A stretch of DNA of 19,294 nucleotides from CAZSTA01 sp964609495 [NCBI: uncultured bacterium] (lineage in GTDB: Bacteria; CAZSTA01): the NCBI GenBank assembly GCA_964609495.1, contig CAZSTA010000055.1:1-19294 (forward strand). The letters run 5' to 3'. Positions within the stretch are counted from its first letter, which is position 1; every line of letters starts with the position of its first letter. This document shows, piece after piece, positions 9,234 to 17,377 of the stretch. Made by a program: the position numbers and the translations under genes. The notes under the pieces are model-generated. The model was not told the origin of the DNA, made no database searches, and saw only the letters and a list, made by a program, of their open reading frames with translations.

Positions 9234-10421
9234 CTATATTTTAGAGGACAAGAGTCGAGCTAAACGATAATCGCTTTCTAACATCTCGGCAATCGCTTCC
9301 AACAACTCTGATATCCCTTCCCCGGTCAAAGCAGATATAGCTACCCCTACTTCTACCTCTTGGATAAGTATATTCACCTCCTCTCGAGCGGATAGCTTAT
9401 CTATCTTATTAAAGACTGTGATCAGGGGCTTATCCAAGATATCGAGCTCCTTCAGAATGCTATATACCGCTTGACTTTGTTCCCTAGCCTTAGGGTGACT
9501 AGCATCGATCACGTGGAGAAGGAAGTCAGCCTCCGTCACTTCCTCCAAAGTCGCTCGGAAAGCGGAAACTAACTGATGGGGAAGTTTCTGGATGAATCCC
9601 ACCGTATCTGAGAGGAGGATAATTTGCCTGTTGGGAAGATACACGCTTCTAATAGTAGGATCGAGCGTGGCAAATAGCTTGTTCTCAACTTTAACTTCAG
9701 CTCGAGTCAGAGTATTGAAGAGGGCAGATTTTCCCGCGTTGGTGTAGCCAACTAGGGAGGCTAGAGGAAATGCCTTTGCCCTTCTCCCTCGTCGCTGAAG
9801 GGCGCGATGTTTACTTATCTTTTCGATCTTCCTCTTCAACTGTGAGATTCGCGCTCGGATTCTCCTCCTATCAGTCTCAAGTTTAGTTTCCCCTGGACCC
9901 CTAGTCCCTATACCGCCACCTAGACGAGAGAGCATAGTTCCCCTACCCGCTAGACGGGGGAGTAGATAATTCAACTGGGCTAACTCTACTTGGATCTTAC
10001 CCTCATTAGAGCGAGCTCTTTGAGCGAAGATATCCAAGATGAGCGCAGTTCTATCTATTACTTTAACCTTCAGACTATCCTCTAAATTCCTCTGCTGAGA
10101 GGGATTTAGTTCCATATCGAAAATCACTAAGTCGGCGCCCAACTCCTCTTTGAGTGCTTTCAATTCCTCGACTTTTCCCCGACCGATATAATAAGTGGCA
10201 TCAGGCTTATCCCTCCTCTGAGTAGCATAGCCAACGATCTTAACCCCCGCGGTCTTGGTCAACTGCTCAAGCTCAGCCAAAGAATCTTCCGATCTCCATA
10301 GATTATCCCTATCGATTTGAAATATCTCCAAACCAACTAAAATAGCCCTTTCCTCTTTAGTTTCAATCAGAGCTATCAACTCCTTCAGCTTCTTTGCTCT
10401 CCTCCTCCTTCTCCTCGACAA
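9234..10421 (-). CDS. hflX: GTPase HflX
   Basis: Ribosome-associated GTPase that splits stalled or stressed 70S ribosomes. The HflX-specific N-terminal domain has the signature [19 protein letters not shown] (168-186). The G domain has G1 GYTNAGKS (225-232), G3 DTVG (272-275), G4 NKID (338-341) and a G5-like SALTG (363-367). The start is uncertain. The longest frame begins at a TTG (10421), has no clear Shine-Dalgarno and overlaps hfq by 59 nt; its first residues are an Arg-rich run. Another TTG at 10379 would give a 381-residue protein beginning near the conserved [12 protein letters not shown] and is plausible. Gene order miaA-hfq-hflX is conserved in many bacteria. The operon ends after this gene. 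Confidence 0.95.
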   Translation of the reverse strand: MSRRRRRRAKKLKELIALIETKEERAILVGLEIFQIDRDNLWRSEDSLAELEQLTKTAGVKIVGYATQRRDKPDATYYIGRGKVEELKALKEELGADLVIFDMELNPSQQRNLEDSLKVKVIDRTALILDIFAQRARSNEGKIQVELAQLNYLLPRLAGRGTMLSRLGGGIGTRGPGETKLETDRRRIRARISQLKRKIEKISKHRALQRRGRRAKAFPLASLVGYTNAGKSALFNTLTRAEVKVENKLFATLDPTIRSVYLPNRQIILLSDTVGFIQKLPHQLVSAFRATLEEVTEADFLLHVIDASHPKAREQSQAVYSILKELDILDKPLITVFNKIDKLSAREEVNILIQEVEVGVAISALTGEGISELLEAIAEMLESDYRLARLLSSKI

Positions 10422-10647
10422 GAAGTGAGCTAAGATCCAAATTTTTAGCTGGGGTTATAGTGGAGATAGCATGCTTATAGATCAGCATCTGTTTGTTATC
10501 TTGATAGAGGATAACTGTGAAATTATCGAAGCCCTTCACTAATCCCCTCAACTGGAATCCATTTATCAAGTACACTGTTACTGGAATCTTTCCCTTCCTC
10601 GCTTCATTAAGAAATATATCCTGCCATTTCAACTGCTGTTTAGCCAT
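10363..10647 (-). CDS. hfq: RNA chaperone Hfq
   Basis: Hexameric Sm-like RNA chaperone that pairs small RNAs with mRNAs. Of 94 residues, the first 70 or so form the Sm fold: Gln4/Gln5 and the N-terminal helix ([16 protein letters not shown]), Sm1 with [23 protein letters not shown], and the Sm2 motif IYKHAIST (56-63), which contains the U-binding Lys-His pair. The C-terminal tail ([17 protein letters not shown]) is short and strongly acidic, a feature thought to help release RNA in some Hfqs. ATG start with AAGGAGAGG Shine-Dalgarno about 7 nt upstream. It follows miaA by 40 nt, and its 3' end overlaps the 5' end of hflX. Confidence 0.97.
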   Translation of the reverse strand: MAKQQLKWQDIFLNEARKGKIPVTVYLINGFQLRGLVKGFDNFTVILYQDNKQMLIYKHAISTITPAKNLDLSSLLVEEKEEESKEAEGVDSSD

Positions 10648-10687
10648 CTAAAAACCTCTCCTTATATATGATGTAAGTAAGTCACCG

Positions 10688-11626
10688 CTAAATATTAGCA
10701 TAAATGTATCTCTCTAACTCACCAAGGATATCACTAATACTGCGATATTTCTCCAAACCGAACCAACGAATCCCCTCCACCTTTCTAAACCAGGTTAACT
10801 GCCTCTTGGCATATCTTCTGGTATCTCTCTTTATCAGATAGATAGCCTCATCAAGGTCATACAGCCCCTTCAGATATCCTATTATCTGCCTATATCCTAA
10901 ACCGAGCCAGGCCGGAGCTCCCTCATCATACCCATCTGAGATAAGCCTCTCCACCTCCTCCACCAAGCCAGCCTCCATCATCTCATCTACTCGGCTATCT
11001 ATCCTCCTATAAAGCTCCTCCCGCGGGCGAATCAGACCCATCAGCACCGAATTATATCCCGATTCTGCCTCGGCCCATTCAGCCTGAAGTTCGGATATAG
11101 GCTTTCCGGTAAGATAATATACCTCCAAGGCTCGGATGATCCGTCTTAAATTTCGCGGATGAGTTTCCCGCGCCTTGGCTGGATCCACCTCCTTAAGCTT
11201 ATTATACAGATATTCACTCCCGTGCTGATCAGCCTCTCTCTTAAGTCCATCTCGCAATTCCCGATCCGCGCTAGGTCCAGGGAAGATATATCCTCCCTCG
11301 ACTACTGCTTTGATGTATAACCCAGTTCCTCCTACCAATAAAGGCAATTTCCCTCGCTGGTGAATATCATCTATAACTTCCTCGGCTAACTTCTGATAAT
11401 CGGCTACCGCGAATCGTTCATCTGGTTCGACGATATCGATCAGATGATGAGGGATAATCCCTCTTTCCTCAGGCGTAGGCTTAGCTGTCCCGATATCCAT
11501 TCCCTTATATATCTGTCTCGAATCGGCAGATATTATCTCCGCATTAAGCCTCTCAGCCAATTCGATCGATATCTTCGTCTTACCAACCCCGGTAGGTCCT
11601 GCAATAACCACTAAAGGTATAGCCAT
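10688..11626 (-). CDS. miaA: tRNA dimethylallyltransferase MiaA
   Basis: Transfers the dimethylallyl group to A37 of tRNAs that read codons starting with U, making i6A. It has 312 residues, typical for the family. The P-loop is GPTGVGKT (10-17), followed by ISADSRQIYKGMDIGTAKP (33-51), PHHLIDIVEP (59-68) and GGTGLYIKA (99-107), all hallmark segments. The C-terminal part with RDTRRYAKRQLTWFR contacts the tRNA and dimethylallyl donor in the family. The ATG lies 3 nt after the mutL stop, so it is co-transcribed and likely coupled. It precedes hfq, as in many bacteria. No MiaB gene (the next step) occurs in this window. Confidence 0.97.
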   Translation of the reverse strand: MAIPLVVIAGPTGVGKTKISIELAERLNAEIISADSRQIYKGMDIGTAKPTPEERGIIPHHLIDIVEPDERFAVADYQKLAEEVIDDIHQRGKLPLLVGGTGLYIKAVVEGGYIFPGPSADRELRDGLKREADQHGSEYLYNKLKEVDPAKARETHPRNLRRIIRALEVYYLTGKPISELQAEWAEAESGYNSVLMGLIRPREELYRRIDSRVDEMMEAGLVEEVERLISDGYDEGAPAWLGLGYRQIIGYLKGLYDLDEAIYLIKRDTRRYAKRQLTWFRKVEGIRWFGLEKYRSISDILGELERYIYANI

Positions 11627-11629
11627 CTT

Positions 11630-13441
11630 TTACCTGCGTTTGAACATCCTGTTCAATTCCGAGAGCGTTATATTGATCATCGTTGGTCGTCCGTGAATAC
11701 AGACCGAGGGATTATCGAGCTTGAACATATCATCAATCAGAGCCTTCATCTCGGAGATGGTCAACTTATCACCAGCCCGAATCGAAGTGTGGCAAGCGAT
11801 GATCTTCAACACCTCATCCCTTAAAATCTCGGGCTGTTTAATCTGATCTAAGGCGAGCAGATCATCTATTATATCGAGTATTACCTGTCTATTACTGCTC
11901 CTCTTCAGATCCACAGGAACGGACTTGACTATGAAGGAACGTCCTCCAAAGGGCTCTATAATAAAACCTGTCTCGGCTAAGATATCGAGCTTCGGCTCCA
12001 ATATCGCTATCTCCCGGGGGGTAAGTTCCAAGGTGAGCGGAAGGAGAAGCTCCTGGGAGGATCTACTCTTTCTGCTATCGCTTTGAGAGCATAGCTTTTC
12101 GTATGATACCCTCTCGTGAGCGGCATGCTGATCGATCAGTAAAAGGCCAGCTTCATTTATAGCGATTATATAAGTAGCTTTCAATTGCCCTAGAACAAAT
12201 ACTTGTTTCTGAGCTTTAACCTCAGGCGAAGGATATCGCTCTAAAGACTCCTTGATCACAGGCGCGGAGGGATGAGATTCTTCTATCCTCTCCCTCGGTT
12301 CTGCTCTCCTTTCAATTGAGGTGAAATCGAGCAGACTTGACTGGAAAGATTTTCCCTTAGAAATATCACTCTCAGGGACTTTAACCGAAGGGGTGATTTT
12401 ACCTTTTCTCCTCTCCTCCCCCTTAATAGTATGTAACTCGTAAGGCAATTTCCAAGAAGATAGACTCCTTGTTACCGCTTCCCTTATCATACCGTATATC
12501 TTTCGACCATGGCGGAACTTGACCTGCAACTTAGTGGGATGAACGTTTACATCTATCTCCCCAGGATCTAACTCAAGGTATATTACCGCAATCGGATATC
12601 TCTGCGTAGCGATCAAATTGCGATAGGCTTCCTCCAAGGCCTTACTTATCAGCTCGTTCCTCACATAGCGTCCGTTGATGAATATAGACTGATGTTGCCG
12701 ATTAGAGCGAGTAACTACAGATTTTCCCACGAAACCTTTTATAGTTATATCCCCTTCCTCAAAATCTAAAGTCAATAGTTCCTTAGCTAAATCCTTCCCG
12801 TATATATCGGCAATAGCAGTCAGGGCCTCTCCCTTGCCCGAGGTGGATAAAGCTAAGCGACCATTATGGCTTAATCTGAACGATACTTCGGGGTGTGCTA
12901 AAGCGTGTCTGCTGACTATATCGCTGATATGTCCCCACTCAGTTGAGGAGGTTTTCAAGAACTTGAGGCGGGCGGGGAAATTAGCGAAGAGATTGGTGAC
13001 GATCACGGTTGTTCCTCCCGGATGAGCCACCTCCTCTATACTCAATATCTTTCCCGCCTCGGCGGTAACCTTAGTTCCTACTTTATCATCACTAGTCCTA
13101 GTTATCAACTCCACCTTAGATACAGCCGCAATACTTGGTAAAGCCTCCCCTCTGAAGCCCAAAGTGGTGATAGCAAAGAGGTCATCCGCCTCTGATATCT
13201 TGCTGGTCGAATGTCTCTCTAAGGCCAGAAGCGCATCCTCCTGCAACATACCGACCCCGTTATCAGCTACTGATATCCTGGATTTTCCACCATCCATAAC
13301 ATCGATGATGATGCGATTACTCCCCGCATCTAACGAGTTTTCAACTAACTCCTTCACCACCGAGGCCGGTCTCTCCACTACCTCTCCAGCCGCAATTAAC
13401 TTCGCTACCTTCTCATCTAAAACCTTGATCTTACCAGCCAT
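11630..13441 (-). CDS. mutL: DNA mismatch repair protein MutL (endonuclease type)
   Basis: Matchmaker of mismatch repair. It has 603 residues. The N-terminal GHKL ATPase has ENSLDAG (34-40), DNGVGM (60-65) and GFRGEAL (95-101), followed by the transducer region with INGRYVRN and EIDVNVHPTK. A flexible linker spans about 335-410. The C-terminal domain keeps the metal-binding endonuclease motif DQHAAHERVSYE (437-448), plus ACHTSIRAGDKL (549-560) and CIHGRPT (581-587). This predicts a nicking MutL as in Bacillus and most bacteria, not the E. coli type that needs MutH. ATG start with a TAAGGA Shine-Dalgarno; its promoter is at 13488-13516. It heads the mutL-miaA-hfq-hflX operon; MutS is not in the window. 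Confidence 0.97.
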   Translation of the reverse strand: MAGKIKVLDEKVAKLIAAGEVVERPASVVKELVENSLDAGSNRIIIDVMDGGKSRISVADNGVGMLQEDALLALERHSTSKISEADDLFAITTLGFRGEALPSIAAVSKVELITRTSDDKVGTKVTAEAGKILSIEEVAHPGGTTVIVTNLFANFPARLKFLKTSSTEWGHISDIVSRHALAHPEVSFRLSHNGRLALSTSGKGEALTAIADIYGKDLAKELLTLDFEEGDITIKGFVGKSVVTRSNRQHQSIFINGRYVRNELISKALEEAYRNLIATQRYPIAVIYLELDPGEIDVNVHPTKLQVKFRHGRKIYGMIREAVTRSLSSWKLPYELHTIKGEERRKGKITPSVKVPESDISKGKSFQSSLLDFTSIERRAEPRERIEESHPSAPVIKESLERYPSPEVKAQKQVFVLGQLKATYIIAINEAGLLLIDQHAAHERVSYEKLCSQSDSRKSRSSQELLLPLTLELTPREIAILEPKLDILAETGFIIEPFGGRSFIVKSVPVDLKRSSNRQVILDIIDDLLALDQIKQPEILRDEVLKIIACHTSIRAGDKLTISEMKALIDDMFKLDNPSVCIHGRPTMINITLSELNRMFKRR

Positions 13442-13487
13442 AATTCCTTACCCCAATATATCTATATCATAAAAGCTGCCTATTACG

Positions 13488-13516
13488 ATTATACTACAGC
13501 TAAGTATATAAGTCAA
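13488..13516 (-). promoter_or_regulatory. Sigma-70 promoter of the mutL operon
   Basis: On the minus strand TTGACT (13511-13516), a 17-nt spacer and TATAAT (13488-13493) precede mutL, leaving a leader of about 40 nt. It is back-to-back with the plus-strand promoter at 13753-13781, with a hairpin repeat between them. Confidence 0.88.
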
Positions 13517-13565
13517 GGGAAATATTGAGCTGGGTAAGCATGTAAACTTGTGCTGGGAAAGATAT

Positions 13566-13676
13566 GATTCTCCCCCTCTCCCACCAGGGGAGAGGGAACA
13601 TCCAGATAAGTCTGCTTTCTTTATTTCCCCCTCCCTCGATTGGGAGGGGTTAGGGGAGGGGGATTACGAAGTAAAG
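13566..13676 (+). repeat. Double-hairpin interspersed repeat, copy 1
   Basis: First hairpin CCCTCTCCC / GGGAGAGGG (13574-13582 and 13588-13596), then a spacer, then CCCCTCCC / GGGAGGGG (13628-13635 and 13642-13649) followed by TTAGGGGAGGGGG. Both arms also occur at 15665-15792 (opposite orientation) and 19129-19222. Copies 1 and 2 also share a flank containing ACGAAGTAAAGACT. It lies in the divergent region between mutL and the ABC ATPase. No coding potential is credible. Confidence 0.9.
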
Positions 13677-13752
13677 ACTTTTAAGGCGGTTTCAAGACCT
13701 CGATCTGATTTAGCGCGGAATTTTACATACTTAGAAATTAAGATAAAATTTC

Positions 13753-13781
13753 TTGACATATAATTATCGCTACTGTATAAT
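13753..13781 (+). promoter_or_regulatory. Consensus sigma-70 promoter of the ABC ATPase-dapA-family unit
   Basis: TTGACA (13753-13758), a 17-nt spacer and TATAAT (13776-13781) match the consensus perfectly. The leader to the ATG at 13848 is about 60 nt. No operator palindrome is obvious around it. Confidence 0.92.
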
Positions 13782-13847
13782 TAATATATGCTTTATTTTA
13801 TAAAGCTAAGCAAGTTTCGATATCCTCGGTTATAAATTGGGGAAATT

Positions 13848-14609
13848 ATGATTCGGATAATAAATCTAACTAAGCGGTATTGGAAACTGGAGGCGATCTC
13901 CAACCTAAATCTACACATAAAGCCAGGCGAGTTCTTCGGCTTTCTAGGACCTAATGGAGCAGGAAAGACTACTACTATAAAGATAATAACAGGGGTCTTG
14001 AGACCGACCAAGGGAAAGGTTTTTGTAGGAGGGTATGATATCCAGCAACAATCGATAAAAGCTAAACAGCTTATCGGTTATATCCCCGATAGACCCTCTA
14101 TATATGAGAAATTGACCGGGAGGGAGTTCTTGCGCTTCATCGCCAGATTATACAATAAGAACAGCGCCCATACCAATATGAGAATAGAAGAACTACTCGA
14201 CCTATTCGATCTAACGGAGATGAGCGATGAACTAGTCGAGAGCTATTCCCATGGAATGCGCCAAAAACTCGTTATGTCCGCCGCTTTTATCCACGATCCG
14301 AAGGTGATCGTAGTCGATGAGCCAATGGTAGGACTGGATCCAAAGAGCGCAAGCCTGGTGAAGGGGATCCTGAAGGAGATGTGTAGGCGAGGGATGAGCG
14401 TCTTTATGTCCACCCATACCTTGGAGATAGCGGAGCAGATGTGCGACAGGATCGGGATAATCCAGAAAGGGAAGCTGATCGCCTTAGGAACTTTAGACGA
14501 GTTATACGAACAGGCTAAAACTTCGGAGAATAAGTTAGAGGAGCTTTTCCTCCAGTTGACCGGTGGACCGGAGATGTCGAAGCTGATCGAATATCTGGAG
14601 AGAAATTGA
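13848..14609 (+). CDS. ABC transporter ATP-binding protein (ABC-2/Ecs type)
   Basis: A 253-residue nucleotide-binding subunit that would power an export-type ABC transporter at the inner face of the membrane. Walker A is GPNGAGKT (34-41), the signature loop is the variant YSHGMRQK (133-140), Walker B is VIVVDEP (153-159), the D-loop GLDP (162-165) and the H-loop STH (188-190). At the usual Q-loop site the sequence reads IGYIPDRPSIYEKLTG, with Asp instead of Gln, a variation seen in EcsA/ABC-2-like ATPases. Substrate cannot be predicted. No membrane permease gene is adjacent: the next gene, 21 nt on, encodes a DapA-family enzyme. The ATPase must therefore work with a permease encoded elsewhere. 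ATG with GGGGA Shine-Dalgarno. Confidence 0.93.
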   Translation: MIRIINLTKRYWKLEAISNLNLHIKPGEFFGFLGPNGAGKTTTIKIITGVLRPTKGKVFVGGYDIQQQSIKAKQLIGYIPDRPSIYEKLTGREFLRFIARLYNKNSAHTNMRIEELLDLFDLTEMSDELVESYSHGMRQKLVMSAAFIHDPKVIVVDEPMVGLDPKSASLVKGILKEMCRRGMSVFMSTHTLEIAEQMCDRIGIIQKGKLIALGTLDELYEQAKTSENKLEELFLQLTGGPEMSKLIEYLERN

Positions 14610-14630
14610 TTTGAAAGGCAGGGAAGATTG

Positions 14631-15539
14631 ATGAAAACTTTAGATGAGAAATTGGGTAGAGTCCTAATACCGCTAATCACTCCTTTTAAAGATGGGGGAA
14701 GCATAGATTATGATAAACTAGGCGAATTAGTGAAGATGTTACTCGAGAAGGATTACGGAGATTCTATAATAGTCTCAGGCACCACCGGTGAATTTCACGC
14801 TTTGACCTTCGAGGAGAGAATCAAGCTATTCGAGAAGGTCAAGGAGACGGTAGGGGATAAAGTGCCTCTGGTAGCTGGAAGCGGAGCCGCCTCCACTCAA
14901 CAAGCAGTGGCTTTGACCAAAGAAGCTGAGAGGATAGGTTACGATGTAGCTATGGTCGTAGCTCCCTACTACTGCAAGCCCACTCAAAAGGGGATATATG
15001 AGCATTTCAAAACTGTGGCCGAGTCAATCGATCTCCCTATCCTTCTTTATAATATCCCCCTCTTCACGGGAGTCAATATCGACCCTTGCACTGCATCCGA
15101 ATTGGCTAAAATAGAAAATGTCCTCGCTATCAAGGAAGAAGCAGGGATAAATCCTACTCAAACCTCCGATTTCGTCCTGGGGACTCCCGATAAATTCGTA
15201 GTCTATTGCGGAGATGATACTATGGTTCTACCAGTCTTGGCTCAGGGCGGAGTTGGAGTGGTGAGCGGTGGCTCTCAGGTAATAGGCGATATAATGAAGA
15301 GGATGATCGCTCTCTATTTCGAGGGCCAGGTTAAGGAGGCAACTGAGCTTCATCTCAAGATGCATCCCTTCTTCAAAGCCTTGGGAGGGAGAGGGCGGAT
15401 AAATCCTATTCCCCTTCTCAAAGATGCGATAAGCATAACTTGGGAGGATGTTGGTAAACCTCGTCCCCCGCTATTGGGTGGGGATGAGGAGGAGAAGGAG
15501 GCTATGAGAAAGGTTCTTGAGAAATTAGGTAAGCTTTAG
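14631..15539 (+). CDS. DapA-family (dihydrodipicolinate synthase/N-acetylneuraminate lyase) aldolase
   Basis: A class I, Schiff-base (beta/alpha)8 aldolase of 302 residues from this start. Numbered from the upstream TTG (14628), it shows SGTTGE (50-55), APYYCKPTQKGIYEHF (112-127), LYNIPLFTG (140-148) and the Schiff-base Lys169 in AIKEEAG, with Tyr141 as proton relay. In true 4-hydroxy-tetrahydrodipicolinate synthase the loop YNVPSRTG has an Arg that binds the aspartate-semialdehyde carboxylate; here it is Phe (146). A different 2-oxoacid aldolase or lyase activity is therefore possible, although many such proteins are annotated as DapA. I prefer the ATG at 14631 to the TTG one codon earlier because an AGGGA Shine-Dalgarno sits upstream. 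It lies 21 nt after the ABC ATPase gene and is probably co-transcribed. Confidence 0.9.
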   Translation: MKTLDEKLGRVLIPLITPFKDGGSIDYDKLGELVKMLLEKDYGDSIIVSGTTGEFHALTFEERIKLFEKVKETVGDKVPLVAGSGAASTQQAVALTKEAERIGYDVAMVVAPYYCKPTQKGIYEHFKTVAESIDLPILLYNIPLFTGVNIDPCTASELAKIENVLAIKEEAGINPTQTSDFVLGTPDKFVVYCGDDTMVLPVLAQGGVGVVSGGSQVIGDIMKRMIALYFEGQVKEATELHLKMHPFFKALGGRGRINPIPLLKDAISITWEDVGKPRPPLLGGDEEEKEAMRKVLEKLGKL

Positions 15540-15829
15540 GATCGATATCGAGAATTAGGAGAACAAAAGAGATTTTCTCACAGAGGTAAGAGAAGCATAT
15601 AAAATCAGGGATCTGATATTCCAGAAAGGATTTTGAATTCACCTTAATACGCAATATAGACTAGAGTCTTTACTTCGTGACCACCCTCCCCCTAACCCCC
15701 TCCCATCAAGGGAGGGGGGAATAAAGGGCTTTAGTTCAATCTCGACGTTCCCTCTCCCCTCGTGGGAGAGGGATAGGGTGAGGGGGGAATTAGATCCCAA
15801 ATTTTATATGCATCGAGAGGTAAGCTATA
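15540..15829. other. Intergenic region with repeat copy 2
   Basis: No gene is apparent in these 290 nt. The left part (15540-15664) is unremarkable. It holds a weak promoter-like pair, TTGAAT (15633-15638) and TATAGA (15655-15660) with a 16-nt spacer, that I would not call. The right part is occupied by the double-hairpin repeat. Confidence 0.6.
15665..15792 (-). repeat. Double-hairpin interspersed repeat, copy 2 (inverted)
   Basis: Read on the minus strand it has the same order as the other copies: CCCTCTCCCACGAGGGGAGAGGG, an AT-rich spacer, then CCCCTCCCTTGATGGGAGGGG with a TTAGGGGGAGGG extension. It also carries the CTCACCCTATCC lead-in that copy 3 has as CTCATCCTAGCC and copy 1 lacks. 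It shares ACGAAGTAAAGACT with copy 1. Confidence 0.9.
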
Positions 15830-15832
15830 ATG

Positions 15833-16003
15833 ATGTATGAGGTTTTTAAAAGTTGGAATGAGAATAGAAAAGAGCTTGAGAGAATCGTCAGAGAAATTCA
15901 TGAACAAAATAGACATTTCAGCTCTGAGGAGATAAAGCGGGATATTCAAGAAACGATAGAAGCCATAAGAAAAGATATCGAGAGTATTGGCTCCGATTCT
16001 TAA
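15833..16003 (+). CDS. Short charged helical protein (56 aa) upstream of the PduS/RnfC-like gene
   Basis: An unlisted short frame, ATG at 15833 (or the adjacent in-frame ATG at 15830), encoding MYEVFKSWNENRKELERIVR and then EIHEQNRHFSSEEIKRDIQE and TIEAIRKDIESIGSDS. It is rich in Glu, Arg, Lys and Ile and would form amphipathic helices or a coiled coil. No known family was recognised. A possible Shine-Dalgarno GAGAGG lies about 9 nt before the first ATG. Its stop overlaps the AAGGAG ribosome binding site of the next gene, 12 nt before the preferred GTG start, which supports it being real and coupled. It could still be a chance frame. Confidence 0.5.
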   Translation: MYEVFKSWNENRKELERIVREIHEQNRHFSSEEIKRDIQETIEAIRKDIESIGSDS

Positions 16004-16015
16004 GGAGTGATAAGC

Positions 16016-17341
16016 GTGTCCGACATCGTTGATAAAGTGAGAGAGGCGGGGATAATCGGGGCAGGTGGGGCTGGTTTCCCCACCCACGTCAAACTAGATG
16101 CTAAATGCGAATATGTGATCGCTAATGGCGCGGAGTGCGAGCCTCTATTGCATTGTGATCAACAAGTTATGGCTACCTATCCCGATAAAGTTGTCAGGGG
16201 TATAGAGCTAGCGATGGAGGCAACTTCTGCCCTGCAAGGGATAATCGCCCTGAAGTGGAAATATAAGGAGGCGATCGAGGCTCTGGGAGAGTGCATACAA
16301 CGGAGTAAGTATCCGATAACTTTACATAAATTGGAAAACTACTATCCTGCTGGCGATGAACATATCTTAGTCTATGAGACTACTGGTAGGATCGTTCCTG
16401 AAGGTGGGATCCCCCTCGATATAGGAGCGGTGGTAAGCAATGTAAGTACTTTGACTCAGATAGCGGAGGCAGAATTTGATACCCCTGTGACGCGACGGAT
16501 GGTAACGATAACGGGGGCAGTTCGATCTCCCAAAACCTTGAGCCTGCCGATAGGGACCTTGGTCCAGGAAGCTATAACCCTTGCTGGAGGAACAGAATTA
16601 AGCGACTTTACGATTATAGATGGCGGACCGATGATGGGGAAGGTCATACCTCTTTCCTCCTCTATAGCCAAGACCACTAATGGAATCATAGTTCTACCCT
16701 CCGATCATCCTTTGATCCAGATGAAGACTATGAGCTTAGCTTCAAGCGTGAAGAGGGCTAGATCCGCCTGTGAGCAATGTTCTCTCTGCACCGAGTTCTG
16801 TCCTCGCTATCTCCTAGGACATAATCTCTCCCCCCATCTCATAATGAGAGCAGTGGGTTGGGGCGTAGATATCGATTCTTCTATCATCGCTGGGGCGTAT
16901 CTTTGTTGCGAATGTGGTTTGTGCGGATTATTTTTCGCCTGCCCGATGAAACTATCACCCGATAGATACAACGCCGCTTTGAAGGTGGAATTAGCTAAAG
17001 CCAAGATCGAAAATCCTCATCACAGAAGCGATCTCAAGGTCGATGAGAGAAGGGAGGGAAGAAGAGTCCCGATCTATAGATTGATCAGCCGATTGGCATT
17101 AAACGACTATGATGTTGATGCTCCTTTATCGGAGGAGAGAATCGAAGTAGATCAGGTTAAGATATCCCTGAAACAGCATATAGGTGCTCCTTCTAAACCT
17201 GTGGTATCAGTTGGCGATAGAGTCAGAGAAGGAGATCTGATAGCTGATATTCCTCCCGGAGCTTTAGGAGCTAAAATTCATTCCAGCATCTCAGGAACAG
17301 TAAAAGAGATCTCACCAGATTATATAGTTGTCAAGGGATAG
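16016..17341 (+). CDS. PduS/RnfC-like flavin and iron-sulfur electron-transfer protein
   Basis: A 441-residue electron-transfer protein related to the RnfC subunit and to the PduS cobalamin reductase. The flavin/NADH-binding domain begins with IIGAGGAGFPTHVKL (about residues 13-27) and ANGAECEPLL. A SLBB domain follows (about 155-210). The first 4Fe-4S motif is CEQCSLCTEFCPR (Cys252, 255, 258, 262), followed by LLGHNLSPHLIMR, which is closer to PduS than to RnfC. A second Cys set is CCECGLCGLFFACP, with C-x2-C-x2-C-x5-C spacing. The C-terminal barrel-sandwich-like domain is around VGDRVREGDLIADIPPG. I prefer the GTG at 16016 to the GTG at 16007, because AAGGAG at 16002-16007 needs about 8 nt of spacing. 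No other Rnf or pdu genes are nearby, so its partner is unknown. Confidence 0.85.
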   Translation: MSDIVDKVREAGIIGAGGAGFPTHVKLDAKCEYVIANGAECEPLLHCDQQVMATYPDKVVRGIELAMEATSALQGIIALKWKYKEAIEALGECIQRSKYPITLHKLENYYPAGDEHILVYETTGRIVPEGGIPLDIGAVVSNVSTLTQIAEAEFDTPVTRRMVTITGAVRSPKTLSLPIGTLVQEAITLAGGTELSDFTIIDGGPMMGKVIPLSSSIAKTTNGIIVLPSDHPLIQMKTMSLASSVKRARSACEQCSLCTEFCPRYLLGHNLSPHLIMRAVGWGVDIDSSIIAGAYLCCECGLCGLFFACPMKLSPDRYNAALKVELAKAKIENPHHRSDLKVDERREGRRVPIYRLISRLALNDYDVDAPLSEERIEVDQVKISLKQHIGAPSKPVVSVGDRVREGDLIADIPPGALGAKIHSSISGTVKEISPDYIVVKG

Positions 17342-17346
17342 AAAGG

Positions 17347-17377
17347 AAAATGGATGCGATCGATCCAATTCCATTTT
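17347..17377 (+). terminator. Possible weak terminator after the PduS/RnfC-like gene
   Basis: AAAATGGA (17347-17354) and TCCATTTT (17370-17377) can pair with a 15-nt loop just after the stop. The stem is short and AT-rich, and no long T-run follows, so function is uncertain. Confidence 0.3.

Noticed and set aside
13548-13763. 71-codon plus-strand frame over repeat copy 1
   Set aside because: It spans the double hairpin, its translation is repeat-derived, and the promoter at 13753 lies within its end.
15633-15660. TTGAAT-16-TATAGA promoter-like pair before repeat copy 2
   Set aside because: Both hexamers are weak, the spacer is 16 nt, and a strong hairpin repeat separates it from any gene.
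15826-15831. TATAAT right at the start of the 56-codon frame
   Set aside because: No matching -35 hexamer at proper spacing, and initiation would fall beyond the ATG.
15731-16087. 118-codon minus-strand frame over repeat copy 2 and the start of the PduS/RnfC-like gene
   Set aside because: It ends in the repeat, overlaps two better plus-strand genes and lacks a ribosome binding site.
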